Part shown: positions 16,404-26,271 of the stretch, in pieces
Layout: each line of letters opens with the position of its first letter
Numbering within the stretch: position 1 is the first letter of the stretch
NCBI GenBank assembly: GCA_900319035.1
Contig: ONMU01000013.1
Location: forward strand, 1-53,986
DNA from: an uncultured Bacteroidales bacterium
GTDB taxonomy: Bacteria > Bacteroidota > Bacteroidia > Bacteroidales > Paludibacteraceae
DNA length: 53,986 nucleotides
Direction: 5' to 3'
Position numbers and translations under genes: made by a program
Notes under the pieces: generated by a model
Told to the model about the DNA's origin: nothing
Seen by the model: only the letters and a program-made list of their open reading frames with translations
Database searches by the model: none

Positions 16404-17371
16404 CGGTTCTTGAGGATGATCCAGATGATCACCGGAGCACCAAAGAGGGCGGAGACGGTAGAGACAGGCAAGGGGTAGATGAAGAGCGAGCACAGCAGAT
16501 CGCAGACCAGCAAGAGGCAAGCACCAATGAGTGCCGAAGCCGGAAGGGTGATGCGATGATTAGAAGTTCCGAAGATACCCCTTGCTATATGCGGCACCGC
16601 CACACCAATAAAAGCTATCGGTCCGCAGAACGCGGTGACACCACCGGCTAAGAGCCCCGTAGCCAAGACGATATAGAGCCGCGTGCGCTCAACATGAATG
16701 CCTAAGCCCCTTGCGTAATCTTCTCCCAAAAGAAGACCGTTCAGGGGCTTAAGTGCTAATAAGGTGAAGAGCGTACCCACCACCAAAACAGGCACTAACA
16801 TCTGCATGTCACTCCACCCCACACTACTGAGCGAGCCGAGTGTCCAGACGATGAAGAGCTTGAGGGCATCGGGGTTTGCGAAGTTCTGCAAGAGAGAGAC
16901 CAGCGCTCCGGCTATTGAGCCAAACATCAAACCCACAATCAACAGGCTCACATTACTCGTTACCCGTTTGCTAACCGCCAAGACGAGCAGCAAGACCAAG
17001 GTAGCACCGATGACGGCGGCAAGAGGCAAACCTATCGTTGAAAGTTGAAAGTTGAAAGTTGAAAGGACACCTCCTATCATCGTCAGAAGCGCAACTCCGA
17101 GACTTGCGCCGGAAGAGATACCAAGGGTATATGGTCCTGCAAGGGGATTACGGAAGAGGGTCTGCATCATCAGACCGGAGACAGACAGAGCAGCTCCAGC
17201 CAAGATAGCAGTCAGCGCTTTAGGGAAACGAATCGCATGAACGATCTGTTGCTCCATCGGATTGAGGTCGCCAAAAGGCCAAAGCCAGATAGTGCCGCTA
17301 CAGACATCCAAACCGAAAAGAAGCACCAAAAATACCCCTAAAAAGCCAAATATACACAGATTTTTACTCAT
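16400..17371 (-). CDS. FecCD/BtuC-family ABC transporter permease (orphan)
   Basis: 323 aa from ATG at 17371. About nine hydrophobic helices and the family motifs [15 protein letters not shown]-like [25 protein letters not shown] and [10 protein letters not shown] mark the FecCD permease of iron-siderophore or cobalamin importers. The longer frame to 17410 would run through the promoter at 17380-17411, so the inner start is preferred and the mRNA is nearly leaderless. No ATPase or binding-protein gene is nearby. Residues STFNFQLST (about 17037-17066) come from a GTTGAAA direct repeat inserted in frame. Confidence 0.9.
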   Translation of the reverse strand: MSKNLCIFGFLGVFLVLLFGLDVCSGTIWLWPFGDLNPMEQQIVHAIRFPKALTAILAGAALSVSGLMMQTLFRNPLAGPYTLGISSGASLGVALLTMIGGVLSTFNFQLSTIGLPLAAVIGATLVLLLVLAVSKRVTSNVSLLIVGLMFGSIAGALVSLLQNFANPDALKLFIVWTLGSLSSVGWSDMQMLVPVLVVGTLFTLLALKPLNGLLLGEDYARGLGIHVERTRLYIVLATGLLAGGVTAFCGPIAFIGVAVPHIARGIFGTSNHRITLPASALIGACLLLVCDLLCSLFIYPLPVSTVSALFGAPVIIWIILKNR

Positions 17372-17379
17372 TTCGGGCA

Positions 17380-17427
17380 CAAAGGTACACTTTTTTTTGC
17401 ATATTTCCAAAAAAAGCAGTAATTTTG
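17380..17427. promoter_or_regulatory. Overlapping divergent promoters for the FecCD permease and panB
   Basis: Minus strand: TTTG at 17411-17408, 20 nt, TACCTTTG at 17387-17380 (permease). Plus strand: TTTG at 17396-17399, 20 nt, TAATTTTG at 17420-17427 (panB). The spacers overlap, so the two promoters probably exclude each other. Confidence 0.85.
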
Positions 17428-17448
17428 TGCGTTTTTTTGAAAAAAGTT

Positions 17449-18264
17449 ATGAGCGTACATGTACAAAATACCCGAATGACGACATCCAAACTGCGTCAGA
17501 TGAAGGCAAACGGCGAGAAGATCGCCATGTTAACGAGTTATGATTTCACCCTTGCTTCGCTTGTGGACGAGGCGGGTGTGGATATGATCCTTGTGGGCGA
17601 CAGTGCCAGCAATGTAGTATGCGGCAATTCATACACGCTGCCTATTACCGTGGACGAGATGATTTTCCTGACCAAGGGAGTAGTCCGCGCAGCGCAACAC
17701 TCTTTGGTAGTTTGCGACATGCCTTTCGGCAGTTACCAAGTGAGCGAAGAGGAGGCAGTTCGTAATGCTATCAAGATCCTAAAAGAGAGCGGTTGCGATG
17801 CGGTTAAGCTCGAAGGAGGTGAGGAAATCCTTCCTGCCATCCGCCATATGATCCAAGCCGGAGTTCCGGTGATGGGTCATTTAGGACTGACTCCGCAAAG
17901 CGTAAACCAGTTCGGCGGCTACGGGCTGCGTGCCAAAGAAGAAGCCGAAGCAGAGAAACTGCTGCACGATGCAAAACTGCTGGACGAAGCCGGATGTTTC
18001 TCCATCGTCTTAGAGAAGATCCCTGCTGCGTTGGCAAAAAGAGTAACGGAAGCAGTGTCCTGCCCTGTGATCGGCATCGGAGCCGGTAACGGTTGTGACG
18101 GTCAGGTGCTCGTGCTGCACGACATGCTCGGTCTCAACCAAGGCTTCAAACCTAAGTTCCTCCGTCATTTTGCATCCCTTGGCGTACAAGTGAAAGAAGC
18201 GGTGGAGAACTACGTAGAAGCCGTAAAAGACAGTAGCTTCCCTTCGGCTGAGGAAAGCTACTGA
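17449..18264 (+). CDS. panB: Ketopantoate hydroxymethyltransferase
   Basis: 271 aa from ATG at 17449. It converts 2-ketoisovalerate plus methylene-THF to ketopantoate, the first step of pantothenate and CoA synthesis. The family pattern is strong: MLTSYDFTLASLVDEAGVDMILVGDS split over residues 22-47, LPITVDEM, VCDMPFGSY, VKLEGG, MGHLGLTPQSVNQFGGY, IGIGAGNGCDGQVLVLHD. The catalytic Glu lies in SIVLEKIP. Starts further upstream would run into the promoter. No other pantothenate gene is in the window. Confidence 0.96.
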   Translation: MSVHVQNTRMTTSKLRQMKANGEKIAMLTSYDFTLASLVDEAGVDMILVGDSASNVVCGNSYTLPITVDEMIFLTKGVVRAAQHSLVVCDMPFGSYQVSEEEAVRNAIKILKESGCDAVKLEGGEEILPAIRHMIQAGVPVMGHLGLTPQSVNQFGGYGLRAKEEAEAEKLLHDAKLLDEAGCFSIVLEKIPAALAKRVTEAVSCPVIGIGAGNGCDGQVLVLHDMLGLNQGFKPKFLRHFASLGVQVKEAVENYVEAVKDSSFPSAEESY

Positions 18265-18357
18265 AAAGTCGATGGTCGATGGACAGATTTCAGAAGTCAG
18301 ATTTCAGAAGTCAGATTTCAGATTTCAGATTTCAGAATTCAGAAGTCAGAAGTTAGA
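18264..18357. repeat. Short-period repeat block after panB
   Basis: GTCGATG occurs twice, followed by repeated AGATTTC and AGAAGTC units (TCAGAAGTCAGATTTCAG type). The block reaches the last codons of the deacetylase gene at 18353. No terminator with a clear stem was found here. Confidence 0.85.
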
Positions 18358-18982
18358 GGGCTGCGAGTTCGTAGCCTTCTTTTTGTAACCATTCGATCGC
18401 CTTCGGGAGAACTTCCAACATCCTTTCGTTCGACTTGATGGAGTCGTGGAAATTGATGAGCGAACCCGGGCGGGTCTGACGCTTGATCTGGTCGAACATC
18501 TCTTCAGGCGTACGACTCTTATTATAATCGCGCGTGAGGACATCCCAAAGATAGATAGTATAACCTCTGTTGACCAAAGCCTTGCGTTGCCACCACCAAG
18601 TCCTGCCATAAGGCGGACGGAAAATCTTACGCCGGTTAACCGGAGCACAGGGCTGACGGTTCACCACCTCTTCCCATTTTTCCACATTCGCCAGATAAGT
18701 CTTTGTGCGGAAATTCCAACCCTTCATATGGTTATAGGTGTGGTTCGCAATGGTGTGTCCTCCTGCTACTACCTGCGCAAAGATATCCGGGTGTTTGTCT
18801 ATATTCTCACCGACCATGAAAAAGGTTGCCTTGACGTTATAACGCGCCAAGATCTCCAGCACTTTCGGCGTCACCTCGGGTATAGGACCATCATCAAAGG
18901 TGAGATACACCGCTGTACCCGTACGGCATACACCGCACGGATACAGACGCTGCAATAGATTCTTGATTGCTCCCATTACCAT
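18353..18982 (-). CDS. NodB-type polysaccharide deacetylase
   Basis: 209 aa, mostly a NodB homology domain. Motifs in order: TFDDGP (metal and catalytic Asp), HTYNH (two metal His), RPPYGR (catalytic groove), LWDVLTRDY and LINFHDS. Such enzymes remove N-acetyl groups from peptidoglycan, chitin-like or capsule sugars. A hydrophobic N-terminus or lipobox is not evident, so the location is uncertain. It overlaps the ROK gene by 7 nt and ends the operon that begins at 24561. With a sugar kinase and sugar transporter upstream, an amino-sugar connection is possible. Confidence 0.88.
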   Translation of the reverse strand: MVMGAIKNLLQRLYPCGVCRTGTAVYLTFDDGPIPEVTPKVLEILARYNVKATFFMVGENIDKHPDIFAQVVAGGHTIANHTYNHMKGWNFRTKTYLANVEKWEEVVNRQPCAPVNRRKIFRPPYGRTWWWQRKALVNRGYTIYLWDVLTRDYNKSRTPEEMFDQIKRQTRPGSLINFHDSIKSNERMLEVLPKAIEWLQKEGYELAAL

Positions 18983-19932
18983 GCCAATGAAGATGCGCCA
19001 AGGATAGCGGCATCGCTGTCTTTAAGAACCGAGATGGAAACAGGGATCTTACCCTTCCAGATCGGCATGAGGTTCGCGTCCAGCGCTTCACGGATCGGAT
19101 CCATGATCCAATGACCCGATTTCGTCAGACCACCGAAGAGGATGATTGCCTCCGGGCTTGAGAAATGCACATAATCAGCGAGTTTCTCACCCAGCAGATG
19201 ACCCGTGTAATCAAAGATCTCCTTAGCTACGAGGTCGCCTTTCTCTGCGGCATCGAACACATCCTTAGAGGTAATATGGTCAATGTCTGCCACTTGACGG
19301 AGAAGCGTCGGTTGTGTGGTGGAAGTGACGATCTCTTTTGCCGTACGAGCCACACCGGTAGCAGAAGCATACGCTTCGATACAACCTTTCTGACCACAAC
19401 CGCAGAGACGACCGTTCCCCGAATGATCGACCTTGCAGTGACCTAACTCACCGGCAAAACCATCGTGACCATAGAGCAGTTTGCCATCAATGACGATACC
19501 CGAACCAACACCTGTACCAAGGGTAATGACGATGAAGTTCTTCATGCCGCGTGCCGAGCCGTAGATCATCTCGCCCTGCGCCGCAGCGTTGGCATCATTG
19601 GTGATGGTACATTTCACGCCCATACGTTCGCTGATGAGTTTAGCGAAGGGCACAACACCTTTCCACGGGAGGTTCGGAGCCTGCTCAATGCAGCCGGAAT
19701 AGAAATTAGCGTTCGGAGCACCGCAACCGATACCCACGATATCTGCCATGGTCAGTCCTTCGTCTGCCACTAACTGTTTCAAACCAGCACACAACACATC
19801 GCAGTAGTTGTCGATATCCGGATACTGCTGTGTGGGAATAGAATTACTACGAAGAACTTTTCCTTCTTCACTTACCAAACCGAACTTAGTGCCTGTACCG
19901 CCTAAGTCAATGCCTAATGCATACTTTTTCAT
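18976..19932 (-). CDS. ROK-family sugar kinase (glucokinase-like)
   Basis: 318 aa. It has the N-terminal phosphate-binding motif GIDLGGTGTKFG, the ROK signature around TLGTGVGSGIVIDG and ELGH, and the zinc site CGCGQKGCIEAYAS. It should phosphorylate glucose, N-acetylglucosamine, N-acetylmannosamine or a related hexose with ATP. The gene lies 19 nt after the MFS sugar transporter, which suggests that it phosphorylates the imported sugar. The exact substrate cannot be told from sequence. Confidence 0.92.
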   Translation of the reverse strand: MKKYALGIDLGGTGTKFGLVSEEGKVLRSNSIPTQQYPDIDNYCDVLCAGLKQLVADEGLTMADIVGIGCGAPNANFYSGCIEQAPNLPWKGVVPFAKLISERMGVKCTITNDANAAAQGEMIYGSARGMKNFIVITLGTGVGSGIVIDGKLLYGHDGFAGELGHCKVDHSGNGRLCGCGQKGCIEAYASATGVARTAKEIVTSTTQPTLLRQVADIDHITSKDVFDAAEKGDLVAKEIFDYTGHLLGEKLADYVHFSSPEAIILFGGLTKSGHWIMDPIREALDANLMPIWKGKIPVSISVLKDSDAAILGASSLAW

Positions 19933-19951
19933 GATATAATGTATTTAAAAA

Positions 19952-21211
19952 TTAGTCCACCTTAATATTTTTATTGACATTCTTGCTCCCCCAGATAGCG
20001 TAGAAGAGTATATAAGCTACGCCGATCAAGGGTACGATATAACTAAACAAGCAATTATGCGCAGCTATCACACTCTGGAAATACGGCACTACACCACCGC
20101 CGAACACCATCATCATAAATATACCACTTGCTTTGGCGGTGTACTTACCTAATCCCTCTGTAGCCATATTAAAGATCGAACCCCACATGACCGAAGTACA
20201 CAAACCTACCAACATGATCAGCAATGCTGCAATTGGCATCGCCTGCATCTCAAAGGTCCAGTTTGTCGGCATATTCACCATTACGTTGTTGTCTAACGCC
20301 ATCGCTCCTCCCATCAGGGCTATAGCTAATGTGGCTACGCAAATGACCATTACTCTACTGCTCACCTTACCTCCGATGACGGAACCAATGAAACGTCCCA
20401 CTAACATCAGCAACCAGTACAGACCGGCAACAAACGTAGCATCATCATATCCTGTTCCTGCCGCCTTATGCAGATAACTGATCAGCGTAGCGGGTACACC
20501 GACCTCGATTCCTACATAGAAGAAGATAGCTACGGCACCTAATACGAAATGGCGGAATGCCCATGGAGAGCGCTCATACACTACCGCATCGCCGACCTTG
20601 GAGGGCTCTGCGATAGGCGTGAAGGAGATGATGATGAAGATAAGGGCAAAGATTGCCATCGCAATGTATAACACGATGTTCACATCATCGATCTCTTTGC
20701 CCACCAGACTTTCTCCAATAATGGCACCTACTAACATCGGGGTCAGAGCTGCAGAGAATGATTGAAACGTACCACCAATAAGGTTCAACTGGTTACCTTT
20801 GTTACCACCACCTCCAAGCAGGTTCAGCATCGGGTTGCAGACCGTATTCAGGATACATACGCAGAATCCGCAGATAAGCGCTCCCATCAGATAGACATAG
20901 AAACTATCTGTTATGCCGGACAACCATTGTACGCCAATTCCGACAAAACCCAAGGCCAATGCCACCAACGCGGTCTTTTTATATCCGTATTTGGCAAGGA
21001 TGTTTCCTGCAGGAATACCCATAATGAGGTACGCCAAGAAATTGAACAGGTTACCCAACATTCCCATACGCTCTGCTTGCGCAGGATCCGTAAACGACTC
21101 GCCCCAAATCTTACCCACCGGAGCTGCTAAGTTTGTCACAAACGAGATCATCGCGTAGAGAAAGATCATCGCGATGATGGTGACGATTGTCAATGTTTTG
21201 TTGTTTTTCAT
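19952..21211 (-). CDS. MFS sugar:H+ symporter (FucP/GluP/NagP type)
   Basis: 419 aa with about 12 transmembrane helices. It has features of the FHS subfamily of sugar symporters: FNFLAYLIMGIPAG, NPMLNLLGG, LNLIGGTFQSFSAALTPML and FMMMVFGGGVVP. Relatives carry fucose, glucose/galactose or N-acetylglucosamine across the inner membrane. The downstream ROK kinase and deacetylase support a hexose or amino sugar. The 33-nt gap to the peptidase gene is filled by an AAATTCAAAATT-type repeat. Confidence 0.88.
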   Translation of the reverse strand: MKNNKTLTIVTIIAMIFLYAMISFVTNLAAPVGKIWGESFTDPAQAERMGMLGNLFNFLAYLIMGIPAGNILAKYGYKKTALVALALGFVGIGVQWLSGITDSFYVYLMGALICGFCVCILNTVCNPMLNLLGGGGNKGNQLNLIGGTFQSFSAALTPMLVGAIIGESLVGKEIDDVNIVLYIAMAIFALIFIIISFTPIAEPSKVGDAVVYERSPWAFRHFVLGAVAIFFYVGIEVGVPATLISYLHKAAGTGYDDATFVAGLYWLLMLVGRFIGSVIGGKVSSRVMVICVATLAIALMGGAMALDNNVMVNMPTNWTFEMQAMPIAALLIMLVGLCTSVMWGSIFNMATEGLGKYTAKASGIFMMMVFGGGVVPYFQSVIAAHNCLFSYIVPLIGVAYILFYAIWGSKNVNKNIKVD

Positions 21212-21244
21212 ATCTAATAGAAATTCAAAATTAAAAATTCAAAA

Positions 21245-23281
21245 TTAAAGACTGCGCGCGAGGAAGCGAAGGATACGCTCGTGCATATGAAGCGCATTAT
21301 TACCTTTGCGCAGATGATGGTTGTCATCGGGATAGAGCTGCATCTCGAATTGCTTGTCCGCACGCACGAGTGCGTCAATATATTGCATCGTGTGCTGCAC
21401 ATGCACATTATCGTCCGCCGTTCCGTGAATAATCAGCACGTTGCCTTTCAAATCCGCGGCTTTGTTGAGAAGCGAAGCCTCTTCGTAGCCCTTTGGGTTC
21501 ACTTGCGGACGACGCATATAACGCTCCGTATAAGCGCTGTCATACAGTTTCCAATCAGTCACAGGTGCGATAGCGATACCCGCTTTGAAAGGATGATTCT
21601 TCTGCGACATCGTATAGAGGGTTTGGTAACCGCCGTAACTCCAACCGAGTATAGCCATACGGTCAGCGTCAATATCTTTCCGCTTGGAGATGTACTTAGC
21701 CGCAGCAATCAGATCTTCCGCCTCTTTCTGACCAAGCGACATATAAGTCTCGTTTCTCCAAGCCCGACCACGGCAATCCGAGCCTCGTGTATCCACGATG
21801 AGCACCGCATATCCGGCATCCACCAAAGCATATTCGAAACGCTTACGCCAACGGTTGAGTACACGCTGACTCTGCGGACCGCTGTAGTGCATGACAACTA
21901 AGGGGATTTGAGATTTGACATTTGAGATTTGAGATTTGTCATTTGGAATCATCAGCATTGCCTCTAAGTCTTGGCCTTTGGCATTGGGGATTTTGAGAAG
22001 TTGCGGTTCGGGCAGTTTATTGGCTTGCCAAGCTGCCTTGACCTCCGCATTGTCCTCTATAATGGACCATTTGTCCTTGGTGGACAAGATATATTCATTA
22101 GGGGTATCGAACGACTGATGGCATAAGATAGAACTGTTGCAGTCCTTCGCAAAACGGGCAGACCATATACCATCTTCTTTGGAGACTTGAGTAATGGTAT
22201 TTTTCTTTAGGCTGAGTCCGTATATATGCCGTGTAGAAGGCGTCGGAGCGGCTTGATAGAAGAGGATCTGAGTCTTCTCGTTCACGCCGTACAATGCCGT
22301 TACATCGATCTCATCCGGCGTCAAAGCACGCAGTTGGATACCATCTTTTCCATATAAATACGCGCGTCTCCATCCTTCCTGCTCACTGAGGACGATAACC
22401 CTTCCGTCGGTTAACCACTGCCACTGGTCGAAGAGGGAATAGTCCACGAAGTATTTCTTGCTCTCCTCGTGATACCAGAGGTTCGAGACGGTGGATTTGG
22501 CATTGCAGGAAAGCACCTCCATCTTGGTCTGGTCACGGTTCACGCGCAGGACAAACAAAGTGCTCTCGTTATACCATTTGAGACGCGGGAAATAGAAGTC
22601 CTTGTCGCTGGTCGTTGATCGTTGGTCGTTGGTCACCTGCATCGTAAGGATCCCTTTGGTAGCCACATCATAGACGCAGACCGATGCCTTCGCATTCTGA
22701 CATCCGGCTTTCGGATAGCGCAGGCTCTCCAAGGTCGGATATTGGGTATCGGAATACACTTCCCATGAGAAACTTGGCACCTCGGTCTCGTTGAGCCGAA
22801 CGAATGCCAACTGTTTGGAATCGGGACTCCAAGCAAAGAGGGCGGTTGTACCAAACTCCTCTTCGTACAACCAATCAGCCACACCGCTGATGATATCGGT
22901 GTTCTCCTCTTTGGAGACCGCCACCTCGGTACCGAAATCAAGTTTATGGATATAGAGGTTGTTATCCTTAGCAAACGCCACGTACCTTCCGTTAGGCGAC
23001 ATCACCGCGTCACGCACTTTGACTTCTGCTCCGAATATACCTTCGCCCAAACGCTTACGCGTATGACGCATGGTATCATAAACGAACCAATCCGCCACTT
23101 CGGAATGACGAAAGATCTTCTGCTCGTTCTCTTTCTCCAGACGGTAGCGACCTTTTGGAGCCAAAGAAGGATTATAACTCGCCAAGATACTATCCTGCTC
23201 TGCTTCACTAAGCGTTTTGGCGTTATATTCGCCGCTCAGTATTCCGGTTAAAACCGATAGTATAATTACCAATAATTTCAT
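21245..23281 (-). CDS. S9 family serine peptidase (dipeptidyl peptidase IV-like)
   Basis: 678 aa. A signal peptide precedes an N-terminal beta-propeller (DPPIV_N; MSPNGRYVAFAKDNNLY, FAWSPDSKQLAFVRLNE) and a C-terminal alpha/beta-hydrolase. The catalytic Ser is in GWSYGGYQ, with Asp in HGTADDNVH and His in the final YPDDNHHL segment. It should release Xaa-Pro dipeptides in the periplasm or at the cell surface. Two short-period repeats lie in frame in the gene: 21903-21946 (NDKSQISNVKSQ) and 22603-22634 (TNDQRSTTSDKD), both probably in loops. It is the second gene of a five-gene operon. Confidence 0.92.
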   Translation of the reverse strand: MKLLVIILSVLTGILSGEYNAKTLSEAEQDSILASYNPSLAPKGRYRLEKENEQKIFRHSEVADWFVYDTMRHTRKRLGEGIFGAEVKVRDAVMSPNGRYVAFAKDNNLYIHKLDFGTEVAVSKEENTDIISGVADWLYEEEFGTTALFAWSPDSKQLAFVRLNETEVPSFSWEVYSDTQYPTLESLRYPKAGCQNAKASVCVYDVATKGILTMQVTNDQRSTTSDKDFYFPRLKWYNESTLFVLRVNRDQTKMEVLSCNAKSTVSNLWYHEESKKYFVDYSLFDQWQWLTDGRVIVLSEQEGWRRAYLYGKDGIQLRALTPDEIDVTALYGVNEKTQILFYQAAPTPSTRHIYGLSLKKNTITQVSKEDGIWSARFAKDCNSSILCHQSFDTPNEYILSTKDKWSIIEDNAEVKAAWQANKLPEPQLLKIPNAKGQDLEAMLMIPNDKSQISNVKSQIPLVVMHYSGPQSQRVLNRWRKRFEYALVDAGYAVLIVDTRGSDCRGRAWRNETYMSLGQKEAEDLIAAAKYISKRKDIDADRMAILGWSYGGYQTLYTMSQKNHPFKAGIAIAPVTDWKLYDSAYTERYMRRPQVNPKGYEEASLLNKAADLKGNVLIIHGTADDNVHVQHTMQYIDALVRADKQFEMQLYPDDNHHLRKGNNALHMHERILRFLARSL

Positions 23282-23298
23282 ATGCTATTATCAACTAT

Positions 23299-24561
23299 TC
23301 AATCATTTATTTTCGTCCCCATAATCGTATAAGTCACTCCGTTAAGGAGGATCAACACTTGTCCGTTACGGAATATTTTACGCGCTTTACCTTCAGAGGA
23401 AGGAATAAAATCCGTTCCCATGAGCCGCTCGGGATGACAACTGTACCGCAATGCTCCGCGTCGGTGCGAAGGCAGCAAAGCCATCGGAGAAGCCATCGGG
23501 TTAGCTTGCAGCAAACCGGCATAGCAGTCATCATTTCTCCCATCACATATATTCAACCACAAGACGTAGTTTTTCCCATTGATGAAAGTATAAAACAAGG
23601 TCTCATCGCCTTGATGGTACACTAACCATGGACTCGGTTTTATCGCCATCTTGGTTCCCGCATAGCCTATCGGATTAGCCGTTTTGGAATGTGTGATATA
23701 GGCAGTATCCGGCGAAGCAAACGATATCGTATAGTACTGATTTTCATCATGTACGTCCGTTATATTCCAAGCCATTTTGCCACTCTCAGCATCCGGAACA
23801 CCATTGAGCGAGATATCAAAAGCTCTATTCACATACAGGTACTCTCCGTCCACCAGATCCGTCACATAGGCTCTATCCGGGGTATCATTATAGAAGTACA
23901 CCGCCCACAGCGTGCAGTTCTCATCGGGATAGAACATCTCATACGCTTTGTACAAAGGCGGCATCTCGTCCAACTCCTCAAACTCTGTATCACTCCACCC
24001 CACGAACTGCCATCGGTCTTGATTCTCCATCCTCGGCAGAAGCACTCCCGATCCGCCTGTCTCTTCGCGCAAGGTATCCATCGGGGTAGCACCGCTCATA
24101 AGCGTCACGGACTTAGCAGGCGAATCGCCGTACGTAACGACATATTTCTCGATATGAAGCGAGTTAGCGGTTCCGATCAGTTGGATCGTCAGGCTATAGA
24201 CATTCGCCACACTGCCGGAAACCAACGTAATAGCGTGATAATTCTGACTATCATACGCGCCTGTCCAATCCTTGAATGTGCCGGATTTCTGCCCCACCGT
24301 ATATCCGTTCGCGCGAACCTCAAAATTACCGGCTCCACCGCTGGCATTCGAGCGCACGTAAGCCACTACTTTCTCTACCGCAATACCGCCCAACTCACGA
24401 AGCATCAATGCTGCTACGTCGTTTTTCCGCACATCGCCCTTCTGATAGGTGTTGCTATACTCCACCTCCATATTAGAAGGCGTAGCACCATCTACCGACA
24501 CTGTGGTTTTAGTCTGTACGGTAAAACTCATGACGGACAATAGTATAAGCAGTAGTTTCAT
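23299..24561 (-). CDS. Secreted InlB-repeat protein with C-terminal tag
   Basis: 420 aa from ATG at 24561; longer frames read through the promoter. A signal peptide (MKLLLILLSVMSFTVQT) comes first. A middle segment (WQFVGWSDTEF..., ENCTLWAVYF) resembles an InlB B-repeat/listeria-type beta-grasp unit. The last 25 residues (KIFRNGQVLILLNGVTYTI, then MGTKI) match the end of the BspA-like protein at 34339 and resemble a conserved Bacteroidales C-terminal tag. It is the first gene of the operon with the peptidase 17 nt downstream. Function unknown; probably a surface protein. Confidence 0.75.
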   Translation of the reverse strand: MKLLLILLSVMSFTVQTKTTVSVDGATPSNMEVEYSNTYQKGDVRKNDVAALMLRELGGIAVEKVVAYVRSNASGGAGNFEVRANGYTVGQKSGTFKDWTGAYDSQNYHAITLVSGSVANVYSLTIQLIGTANSLHIEKYVVTYGDSPAKSVTLMSGATPMDTLREETGGSGVLLPRMENQDRWQFVGWSDTEFEELDEMPPLYKAYEMFYPDENCTLWAVYFYNDTPDRAYVTDLVDGEYLYVNRAFDISLNGVPDAESGKMAWNITDVHDENQYYTISFASPDTAYITHSKTANPIGYAGTKMAIKPSPWLVYHQGDETLFYTFINGKNYVLWLNICDGRNDDCYAGLLQANPMASPMALLPSHRRGALRYSCHPERLMGTDFIPSSEGKARKIFRNGQVLILLNGVTYTIMGTKIND

Positions 24562-24582
24562 GTATTCACACAATTTAGCGTG

Positions 24583-24614
24583 CAAAATTACAAAAAATAA
24601 TTGACATACGCAAG
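24583..24614 (-). promoter_or_regulatory. Promoter of the secreted protein/peptidase/transporter operon
   Basis: Minus strand CTTG at 24614-24611, 20 nt, then TAATTTTG at 24590-24583. This fixes the start at 24561. Confidence 0.8.
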
Positions 24615-24768
24615 CAAATTCGTATTTTTGTAAAAAAAAAACCTTTTTGAGCTGTTTGTGGAATGCATGAGTGAGAGCAAGAAAAACATCGAAAAAGTCC
24701 AAAATACTGCTCGCAGTGAGCTGGAAACGTGCTTTTTTGAGAAATTTATGCACTTTTTCGCATTTTTT

Positions 24769-24800
24769 CTTGCATATATGCAAAAAAAGCAGTACCTTTG
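24769..24800 (+). promoter_or_regulatory. Promoter of the DASS transporter operon
   Basis: CTTG at 24769-24772, 20 nt with an A-tract and GCAG, then TACCTTTG at 24793-24800. It lies about 50 nt before the ATG, in a 288-bp divergent gene gap. Confidence 0.85.
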
Positions 24801-24849
24801 CGCGCTTTTTTGCTTTTGATAACAAATAATCATTCAAGATATAGAAATT

Positions 24850-26253
24850 ATGAAAAATGTAAATGTTAAAAAACATGTGTTGCTGCCGTTGACCATCTTG
24901 GCTGTACTGTTCTTGTGGTTTGCACCGGCATCAATGTTTCACATGGAAGGTTTGACGGTCGTTCAGCAACGTACGATAGCTATCTTCTGCTATGCGGCGC
25001 TCATGTGGATGTTTGAGATCATCCCTGCTTGGGCTACGTCTGTGAGCACGATTGTTTTTCTGTTGCTCACGGTTTCCAACAAAGGATTTACGAATCCGGA
25101 AATGGGCGATTTAGTTAATTTCAAAGAGCTGATGGCTTCTTTTGCAGACCCGATTATTATGCTCTTCTTGGGCGGTTTCGTGTTGGCTATCGCAGCGAGC
25201 AAAGTGGGTTTGGATGTCTATTTGGCGCATATACTGCTGAAGCCTTTCGGTACCAAGCCAAGTAATGTGTTGCTCGGATTCTTAGTGCTCATCAGCGTCA
25301 TGTCGATGTTCATGTCCAATACAGCTACGGCTGCGATGATGTTAGCGTTCTTGACTCCGGTGTTGAAAACGCTGCCTGCAGAAGGAGGCGGAAGGGTGAG
25401 TCTTGCGCTTTCTATTCCTATTGCAGCCAATATCGGCGGTTTGGGTACTCCTATCGGCACGCCTCCTAATGCTATCGCTATCGGTCAGTTGGCTTCCAGC
25501 GGTATTGAAATAGGTTTTGGCGCATGGATGCTACGTTTCGTGCCGGTGGTAGCGATTATGATTCTTTTCGCTTGGTGGTTGCTGCAAATGCTGTTCCCCT
25601 TCAAGACGAAATGTATCAATATCGTCATTGACGGTACGTGCAAGAAAGATTGGAGATTCTGGATGGTGACTATCACTTTCCTCGGTACGATCTTACTGTG
25701 GATGACCGGCGAGCTGACCCATCTGAACTCCAATGTGGTAGCGCTTATTCCGTTTGCTATCTTCGCACTCTTCGGTATTTTCACCCGCGATGATTTTGCC
25801 AAGATCGATTGGCATGTACTCTGGATGGTGGCCGGTGGATTTGCGTTGGGAACTGCGCTGAACAAGACCGGTTTGGCTGCTGGTTTGGTACAGGCTATTC
25901 CGTTCGGCACTTGGTCGGCTTTGGCAGTACTGATCATCGCCGGTTTGTTAGGCTGGTTGCTCAGTAACTTCATTGCCAACTCGTCGGCAGCGAACCTGTT
26001 AGTGCCGATCCTCGCAGTTGTGGGTACCGCGATGGCGGAGAACCTCGCACCGATGGGCGGCGTGACCACGCTGTTGGTTTGCGTAGCGGCTTCTACCTCG
26101 TTCGCAATGCTCTTCCCGATCTCTACCCCGCCGAATGCGATTGCTTCTTCTACCGGAATGATCAAGACGCACGATATGACCGTTGTGGGTCTGATCGTTG
26201 GTGTGCTCGGTATCGCTGTTTCGTACGGTGTGATGTTGTTGTTCCCGTTCTAA
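24850..26253 (+). CDS. DASS/SLC13-family sodium-coupled anion transporter
   Basis: 467 aa with about 11-12 hydrophobic segments. Two copies of the family's SNT-type sodium/substrate signature are visible: SNTATAAMM plus GTPIGTPPNAIA in the first half, and NSSAANLLVP plus ISTPPNAIASS in the second. Members of this family import succinate, malate, citrate or sulfate with sodium. The conserved PPNAIA motif suggests a dicarboxylate carrier. A porin-like gene starts 18 nt downstream, probably its outer-membrane partner. Confidence 0.9.
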   Translation: MKNVNVKKHVLLPLTILAVLFLWFAPASMFHMEGLTVVQQRTIAIFCYAALMWMFEIIPAWATSVSTIVFLLLTVSNKGFTNPEMGDLVNFKELMASFADPIIMLFLGGFVLAIAASKVGLDVYLAHILLKPFGTKPSNVLLGFLVLISVMSMFMSNTATAAMMLAFLTPVLKTLPAEGGGRVSLALSIPIAANIGGLGTPIGTPPNAIAIGQLASSGIEIGFGAWMLRFVPVVAIMILFAWWLLQMLFPFKTKCINIVIDGTCKKDWRFWMVTITFLGTILLWMTGELTHLNSNVVALIPFAIFALFGIFTRDDFAKIDWHVLWMVAGGFALGTALNKTGLAAGLVQAIPFGTWSALAVLIIAGLLGWLLSNFIANSSAANLLVPILAVVGTAMAENLAPMGGVTTLLVCVAASTSFAMLFPISTPPNAIASSTGMIKTHDMTVVGLIVGVLGIAVSYGVMLLFPF

Positions 26254-26271
26254 CAAAGAGTAAGAATGCAT

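Noticed and set aside
14421-16520. 699-aa open frame antisense to clpB
   Set aside because: It is a codon-usage shadow of clpB with no motif or promoter; clpB has full family motifs.
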